NCBI RefSeq assembly: GCF_022835695.1 | Contig: NZ_BQUV01000013.1 | Location: forward strand, 1 to 64,000 | Source of the DNA: Bradyrhizobium sp. Ce-3 | Lineage (GTDB): Bacteria; Pseudomonadota; Alphaproteobacteria; Rhizobiales; Xanthobacteraceae | Direction: 5' to 3' | DNA: 64,000 bases | Part shown: piece by piece, positions 59,539 through 64,000 of the stretch | How positions within the stretch are numbered: position 1 is the stretch's first letter | Layout of the letters: each line of letters begins with the position of its first letter | The notes under the pieces: model-generated | Told to the model about the DNA's origin: nothing | Seen by the model: only the letters and a program-made list of their open reading frames with translations | Databases searched by the model: none | Program-made: the position numbers and the translations under genes

Positions 59539-60858
59539 ATGCGTCACATTGCAATCATTGGCGCCGGCATCACCGGCGTAACGACGGCCTATGCCCTGCT
59601 CGAACGCGGCTACCGGGTGACCGTCCTCGACAGGCATCGCTACGCCGCGATGGAAACCTCGTTCGCCAATGGCGGACAGCTTTCCGCCAGCAACGCCGAG
59701 GTGTGGAACAGCGCCGCGACCATCCTCAAGGGGTTGCGCTGGATGCTGCGCAGCGACGCGCCGCTGCTGATGAATCCGAAGCCGAGCTGGCACAAATATT
59801 CCTGGATCGGCGAGTTCGTCGGCAACATCGGCCGCTATCGCAGCAACACCATCGAGACCACGCGGCTCGCAATCGAAGCACGCAAGCATCTGTTCTCGAT
59901 CGCGCAGCGCGAGAACATCGCCTTCGATCTCGAACGCCGCGGCATCCTGCACATCTATCACGACAAGGCCGGCTTCGACGCAGGCCTGCGCGTCAACACG
60001 CTGCTGCAGCAGGGCGGGCTCGACCGCCGGCCGGTGACGCCAGACGAGATCCGCAGCCTCGAACCCGCGCTGCAGACGGCCTGCTATGGCGGCTTCTTCA
60101 CGCCGTCGGATGCGACCGGCGATATCCACAAGTTCACCCGCGGGCTTGCCGATGCCTGCATCCGCCGCGGCGCGACCTTCATCCATGAAGCCGATGTCGA
60201 CACGATCGCGCGCGGCGATGACGGTTTCCGCGTCAGTTGGAACGAAGCCGCTTCGCACGATGCCGAGGTCGCAACCCGACACGAGTTGCAGGCGGACGGC
60301 ATCGTGATTTGCGCCGGCGTGGCGAGCCGCCACTTCGCGGGCTTGCTCCACGACCGCGTCAACGTCTATCCGGTGAAGGGCTATTCGATCACGGTGCAGC
60401 TCGATGCGCCGCAAAGCCGTGATGCCGCACCGACCGTCAGCCTGCTCGATGAAGCTGCGAAGATCGTGACCAGCCGGCTCGGCGCCGACCGCTTCCGTGT
60501 CGCCGGCACCGCCGAGTTCAACGGCTTCAACCGCGACATCCGCGCCGACCGCATCCAGCCGCTGGTGGACTGGGTGCGGCATCATTTCCCTGGGATCGAC
60601 ACCTCGAAAGTCGTGCCATGGGCGGGCCTGCGCCCGATGATGCCGAACATGATGCCGGTGGTTCGCGCCGGGCGGATTCCGGGCGTGTTCTACAACACCG
60701 GCCACGGTCATCTCGGCTGGACGCTGTCGGCCGCGACGGCGCAGATGGTCGCGGGCGCGATCGATGACTGGCGCGGCCTCGACACGCCCTCGATGGTGCC
60801 GTCGCAGATCGAGGCGCCCGAGACCGCCCGTGCAGCTTTTCCCCAATTATCCGACTGA
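59539..60858 (+). CDS. D-amino-acid dehydrogenase family flavoprotein (DadA-like)
   Basis: 439 residues of the DAO superfamily. The FAD-binding motif is GAGITG (8-13), the substrate-domain region contains TGDIHKFTRGLADACIRRG, and the C-terminal motif is NTGHGHLGWTLSAATAQMV. It is a DadA-type dehydrogenase (membrane quinone as acceptor) or a glycine-oxidase-like enzyme. The glycine riboswitch directly upstream points to glycine or a glycine-derived substrate rather than only D-alanine. Start ATG 59539 follows GGGAGCCTGAAGACCATC. Confidence 0.87.
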   Translation: MRHIAIIGAGITGVTTAYALLERGYRVTVLDRHRYAAMETSFANGGQLSASNAEVWNSAATILKGLRWMLRSDAPLLMNPKPSWHKYSWIGEFVGNIGRYRSNTIETTRLAIEARKHLFSIAQRENIAFDLERRGILHIYHDKAGFDAGLRVNTLLQQGGLDRRPVTPDEIRSLEPALQTACYGGFFTPSDATGDIHKFTRGLADACIRRGATFIHEADVDTIARGDDGFRVSWNEAASHDAEVATRHELQADGIVICAGVASRHFAGLLHDRVNVYPVKGYSITVQLDAPQSRDAAPTVSLLDEAAKIVTSRLGADRFRVAGTAEFNGFNRDIRADRIQPLVDWVRHHFPGIDTSKVVPWAGLRPMMPNMMPVVRAGRIPGVFYNTGHGHLGWTLSAATAQMVAGAIDDWRGLDTPSMVPSQIEAPETARAAFPQLSD

Positions 60859-61100
60859 TGAGGAAGAATATGTGCGTATTTGAGTGTACCCAAGTCGGAA
60901 TTCGCTGAGAAACGCCGCATGACAACGACTAGCGTCACGATAGGGACAAGCGCTTCAGCGCGGGAGGGGACAATGCGTAGTGGGGTAGCGGGCACGCATG
61001 GCATTGCGGCCCGGCGGGGCATTCCGAACGGCACGCGCACCAGCGCCGTGCACCGCCTTTCCGAAACGGTCAACGTTCACGCCTGCACCACAGGCGCGGC

Positions 61101-62399
61101 ATGACAACCGGGACGTTGACCAAGCCGGATCAGATCGCCGCCGAACTGTGCGCGGCCGTCGATCGAAACTTCGACGATCAGATCGCGTTCCTGTCGCGCA
61201 TGGTGCAGTTCCGCAGCCTGCGCGGACAGGAGGCGCCGCAACAAGCCTGGCTCGCCGAGCAATTCGCAAAGCGCCGCTACGACGTCGATACGTTCAGCCT
61301 TGCCGACGTCAATCTGATGAGCCATCCGAAGGCCGCGCCGATGGACGGCATCGATCTTGCCGGATCGCAGCAGGTCGTCGCGACGCTCGACAGCAAGAGC
61401 GGCGGACGCAGCCTGATCCTGCAAGGTCATATCGACGTGGTACCGGAGGGGCCCGCTGATCTTTGGGAGCAGCCGCCGTTCTCGGGCGCCGTGCACGACG
61501 GCTGGATGTTCGGGCGTGGCGCACAAGACATGAAGGCCGGTGTCTCGGCCATGATCTTCGCGCTCGATGCGATCAGGGACGCCGGCTATGCCCCCGCCGG
61601 ACGCGTCCATCTGCAGACCGTGACCGAGGAAGAGAGCACCGGCAACGGTGCGCTCTCGACCTTGATGCGCGGCTATCGCGCCGACGCCTGTATCATTCCC
61701 GAGCCGACCGGACACACGCTGACGCGCGCCCAGGTCGGCGCGGTCTGGTTTCGCCTGCGCGTGCGCGGCACGCCGGTGCATGTCGCCTATTCCGAGGCCG
61801 GCACCAGTGCCATCCTGTCGGCGATGCATCTGGTGCGCGCGTTCCAGGATTACACCACGGCGCTCAATGCGCGGGCGCTCGACAACAGCTGGTTCCGCAA
61901 CGTCAAGAACCCGATCAAGTTCAACGTCGGAATCATCAAGGGCGGCGACTGGGCCAGCTCGACCGCAGCGTGGTGCGAGCTGGATTGCAGGCTCGGTCTG
62001 TTGCCGGGCGAGACACCGCAGCAGGCGATGCGTGGCATCGAGGACTGCCTGGCCGAGGCGCACAAGGCGGACGCATTCCTGTCCGACAATCCGGCCGAGC
62101 TGGTGTGGAGCGGCTTTCAGGCGGACGCCGCGGTGTGCGAGCCCGGCAGCGATGCGGAAGCGGCTCTGTCGGCGGCCCATCATTCCATCTTCCAGGCTCC
62201 GATGCAGGAGCGCCTATCTACGGCCGTCAACGACACCCGCTATTATTGCGTCGATTACGGCATCCCTGCGCTTTGCTACGGTCCTTACGGTGTCGGCCCA
62301 CATGCGTTCAACGAACGCGTCGAGCTCGACAGTCTTCGCAAGACAACGCAGAGCATTGCACTGTTCGTCGCCAATTGGTGCGGCGTGGTGAAGGCGTGA
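61101..62399 (+). CDS. M20 family ArgE/DapE-type deacylase
   Basis: 432 residues with the M20 zinc motifs: GHIDVVPEGP (His, Asp), GRGAQDMKAG and TEEESTGNG with the catalytic glutamate, then EPTGHTL and the C-terminal NDTRYY and GPHAFNERVELDSL. The lid domain is present. It resembles acetylornithine deacetylase/succinyl-diaminopimelate desuccinylase relatives that remove acyl groups from amino acids. It is followed by an ABC permease pair after a 263-base gap with its own sigma-54 promoter. The ATG 61101 was chosen without a clear ribosome site upstream. Confidence 0.85.
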   Translation: MTTGTLTKPDQIAAELCAAVDRNFDDQIAFLSRMVQFRSLRGQEAPQQAWLAEQFAKRRYDVDTFSLADVNLMSHPKAAPMDGIDLAGSQQVVATLDSKSGGRSLILQGHIDVVPEGPADLWEQPPFSGAVHDGWMFGRGAQDMKAGVSAMIFALDAIRDAGYAPAGRVHLQTVTEEESTGNGALSTLMRGYRADACIIPEPTGHTLTRAQVGAVWFRLRVRGTPVHVAYSEAGTSAILSAMHLVRAFQDYTTALNARALDNSWFRNVKNPIKFNVGIIKGGDWASSTAAWCELDCRLGLLPGETPQQAMRGIEDCLAEAHKADAFLSDNPAELVWSGFQADAAVCEPGSDAEAALSAAHHSIFQAPMQERLSTAVNDTRYYCVDYGIPALCYGPYGVGPHAFNERVELDSLRKTTQSIALFVANWCGVVKA

Positions 62400-62515
62400 A
62401 TGAACTCGTCGTTTCTGGTCGGTGGCACACGACGACGAGTGCAATTCGAAATAGCAGCTTCAAACCAAAGGAGGGCTCCGACGGCCCGAACCGCGCCTTG
62501 ATATAACGTCGCCAT

Positions 62516-62530
62516 TGGCACAGTATTTGC
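62516..62530 (+). promoter_or_regulatory. Sigma-54 promoter (-24/-12) for the peptide permease operon
   Basis: TGGCAC-AGTAT-TTGC matches the RpoN consensus TGGCAC-N5-TTGC exactly, with the GG and GC doublets 12 bases apart. The expected start is near 62542, about 120 bases before the permease ATG. It implies an activator such as NtrC and nitrogen control; no upstream activator site was identified by eye. Confidence 0.75.
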
Positions 62531-62603
62531 CTGCAAATTCATCACGTTCGCGCTGGCTTTGAGACAAGGCGCAGAAGCGCATGAGACACATCACGGGGAC
62601 ACC

Positions 62604-62657
62604 ATGAGTATGATGCCGCCCAGGCTTCGCTTCGCACCATCTGACGGCAGGAGATAG
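62604..62657 (+). CDS. Possible 17-codon leader peptide before the permease gene
   Basis: ATG 62604 is preceded by CACGGGGACACC and the frame (MSMMPPRLRFAPSDGRR) ends with TAG at 62655-62657. That stop overlaps the GGAGATAG ribosome-binding region of dppB, whose ATG is at 62663. It could be a translated leader coupling permease expression to Arg/Pro supply, or a chance frame. Confidence 0.3.
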   Translation: MSMMPPRLRFAPSDGRR

Positions 62658-62662
62658 CAGCG

Positions 62663-63604
62663 ATGCTCGGATATCTGCTTCGCCGCATCCTCGCCGCCAT
62701 TCCCGTGATGGGCGTGGTGGCCCTGTTCGTGTTCCTGTTGCTGCGGCTGACGCCGGGCGACCCCGCTGCAATCCTCGCCGGCGACAATGCGACGCCCGAA
62801 CAGCTCGAACGCATCCGCACCTCGCTGGGTCTCAACGAGCCGATCTACATCCAGTTCTACACCTGGGTCGCAAAGCTCTTGCACGGCGACCTCGGCGTTT
62901 CCCTGATCTCGAACAAGCCGATCCTCGAGATGATCGGCCCGCGCCTCGAACCGTCGATCTCGGTCGCGCTCGCCACCATCATCCTCTCGATCCTGGTCGC
63001 GGTGCCGCTCGGCGTGATCGCGGCGTGGAAGCACGGCACCTGGATCGACCGCTTCGTGATGGGGCTGTCGGTGCTCGGCTTCTCGGTGCCGGTGTTCGTG
63101 ATCGGCTATGTGCTGATCCAGGTGTTTGCGATCGATCTGCGCTGGGTGCCGGTGCAGGGCTTCAAGAGCATCTCGGCCGGCTTCGGCCCGTTCTTCGAGC
63201 GCATCATCCTGCCGACCTGCACGCTCTCCTTCGTCTATGTCGCGCTGATCGCGCGCATGACGCGGGCCTCGATGCTCGACGTGCTCGGTGAGGATTACGT
63301 GCGAACCGCGCGCGCCAAGGGCATCGGCGAGACCGGCGTGCTGCTGCGCCATGCGCTGCGCAATGCCGCGGTGCCGGTCATCACCGTGATCGGTTCCGGC
63401 TTCGCGCTGCTGATCTCCGGCGTCGTCGTCACCGAAAGCGTGTTCAATCTGCCCGGCATCGGCCGCCTCACCGTCGATGCGGTGCTGGCGCGCGACTATC
63501 CGGTGATCCAGGCCATGATCCTCCTGACGTCGGGTATCTATGTCGCGGTCAATCTGTTGATCGACCTCGCCTACACCCTGCTCGATCCTCGTATCCGGTA
63601 CTGA
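62663..63604 (+). CDS. Peptide ABC transporter permease (DppB/OppB type)
   Basis: 313 residues with six transmembrane helices and the binding-protein-dependent permease domain. The N-terminal TM runs into LLRLTPGDPAAILAGDNATPEQLERIR, which is typical of DppB. The EAA-loop is RTARAKGIGETGVLLRHALRNAAVPVI. It partners with the next gene and probably with the substrate-binding protein at 56124. Start ATG 62663 has GGAGATAG upstream. Confidence 0.9.
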   Translation: MLGYLLRRILAAIPVMGVVALFVFLLLRLTPGDPAAILAGDNATPEQLERIRTSLGLNEPIYIQFYTWVAKLLHGDLGVSLISNKPILEMIGPRLEPSISVALATIILSILVAVPLGVIAAWKHGTWIDRFVMGLSVLGFSVPVFVIGYVLIQVFAIDLRWVPVQGFKSISAGFGPFFERIILPTCTLSFVYVALIARMTRASMLDVLGEDYVRTARAKGIGETGVLLRHALRNAAVPVITVIGSGFALLISGVVVTESVFNLPGIGRLTVDAVLARDYPVIQAMILLTSGIYVAVNLLIDLAYTLLDPRIRY

Positions 63605-63607
63605 GCA

Positions 63608-64000
63608 ATGGCGATCGAAACCCTTCCCGAATCCTCCATCCCCGTCACCCGGCCGTTCCGCGTCAAGTTCGGCTTCCTGACCTCGACGCCGATCATCGCG
63701 GTTGCGACGATCTGCCTCGCCCTCATCATCCTGATGGCGATCTTCGCGCCGCTGCTTGCGCCGCACGATCCGCTGCTGCTGACACCGTCGCAACGGCTGA
63801 AGCCGTCGAGCGCGCAATATCTGCTCGGCACCGACGCCTATGGACGCGACCTGTTGTCGCGCATCATCTACGGTGCTCGGATCTCGCTGGTGATCGGGCT
63901 CGGCTCCGCGGTCTTCTCGATCGTCGTCGGCCTCCTGATCGGCCTCGTCGCCGGCTTCTTCCGCTGGGTCGACGCGGTGTTGATGCGGGTGATGGACGGG
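63608..64000 (+). CDS. Peptide ABC transporter permease (DppC/OppC type), cut by window end
   Basis: 131 codons visible. The N-terminus (MAIETLPESSIPVTRPFRVK) is followed by TM1 (IIAVATICLALIILMAIFAPLLAPHDP) and the OppC-type segment LLGTDAYGRDLLSRIIYGARISLVIGLG. The gene begins 4 bases after the dppB stop and continues past 64000. ATPase genes would be expected next, outside the window. Confidence 0.88.
   Translation, partial: MAIETLPESSIPVTRPFRVKFGFLTSTPIIAVATICLALIILMAIFAPLLAPHDPLLLTPSQRLKPSSAQYLLGTDAYGRDLLSRIIYGARISLVIGLGSAVFSIVVGLLIGLVAGFFRWVDAVLMRVMDG

Overview
The window looks like chromosomal DNA of a Bradyrhizobium-type alphaproteobacterium (Nitrobacteraceae). The reasons are high G+C, a rhizobial gene repertoire (dodecin, CysE followed by a DUF3126 protein, glycine-riboswitch dehydrogenase, multiple PilZ proteins, many peptide-ABC components), two FixK/FNR-type boxes, and several short palindromic intergenic repeats of the kind common in this genus. 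This assignment is inference from content; no search was run. Position 1 looks like a contig end: the first 96 bases are a perfect 44-bp fold-back, so the first gene has lost its 5' end.

Layout. 0-9.7 kb: truncated TPR protein, a DJ-1/PfpI protein whose membrane anchor is out of frame at a heptanucleotide repeat, an outer-membrane-like protein, an acyl-CoA-dehydrogenase-fold oxidase, Orn/Lys/Arg decarboxylase plus GNAT acetyltransferase, dodecin, HdeD and a small secreted protein. 9.9-19 kb: DUF4239-like membrane protein, ornithine cyclodeaminase homologue, pantothenate kinase, a three-subunit molybdenum hydroxylase operon (FAD, 2Fe-2S and Mo subunits) divergent from a Tat-exported peptide-binding protein. 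19-27.8 kb: SPFH protein, transglutaminase, YeaQ-type protein and a voltage-sensor K+ channel with a zinc ribbon, with two FixK/FNR boxes in the intergenic gaps; then an M15 peptidase and a second aspartokinase bracketed by short direct repeats, and an amidohydrolase. 27.8-37.5 kb: cNMP-binding/patatin fusion, zinc alcohol dehydrogenase, frameshifted metallo-beta-lactamase-fold protein, desaturase, flavin monooxygenase, tandem PilZ protein, LapG-like cysteine proteinase. 37.6-48.8 kb: RND pump without a visible adaptor gene, TetR regulator over an 18-bp palindrome, frameshifted fabA-like gene, several small secreted or membrane proteins, gamma-carbonic anhydrase, cysE. 48.9-56 kb: membrane proteins, alpha/beta hydrolase, zinc-finger protein, second flavin monooxygenase, tRNA-Leu(TAA), PilZ protein, small proteins.

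56-64 kb is the most coherent system: a family-5 peptide-binding protein, an M20 peptidase, a tandem glycine riboswitch in front of a D-amino-acid-dehydrogenase-type flavoenzyme, an M20 deacylase, and a peptide ABC permease pair (second one cut by the window end) preceded by a near-consensus sigma-54 promoter. Together they suggest nitrogen-controlled uptake of small peptides or acyl-amino acids, cytoplasmic hydrolysis, and oxidation of the released glycine or D-amino acids under glycine-sensing control.

Three otherwise well-conserved genes carry small frameshifts (about 800-820, 32655 and 42487). They may be genuine decay or phase switching, but base-calling error in short homopolymers or repeats has to be excluded first.
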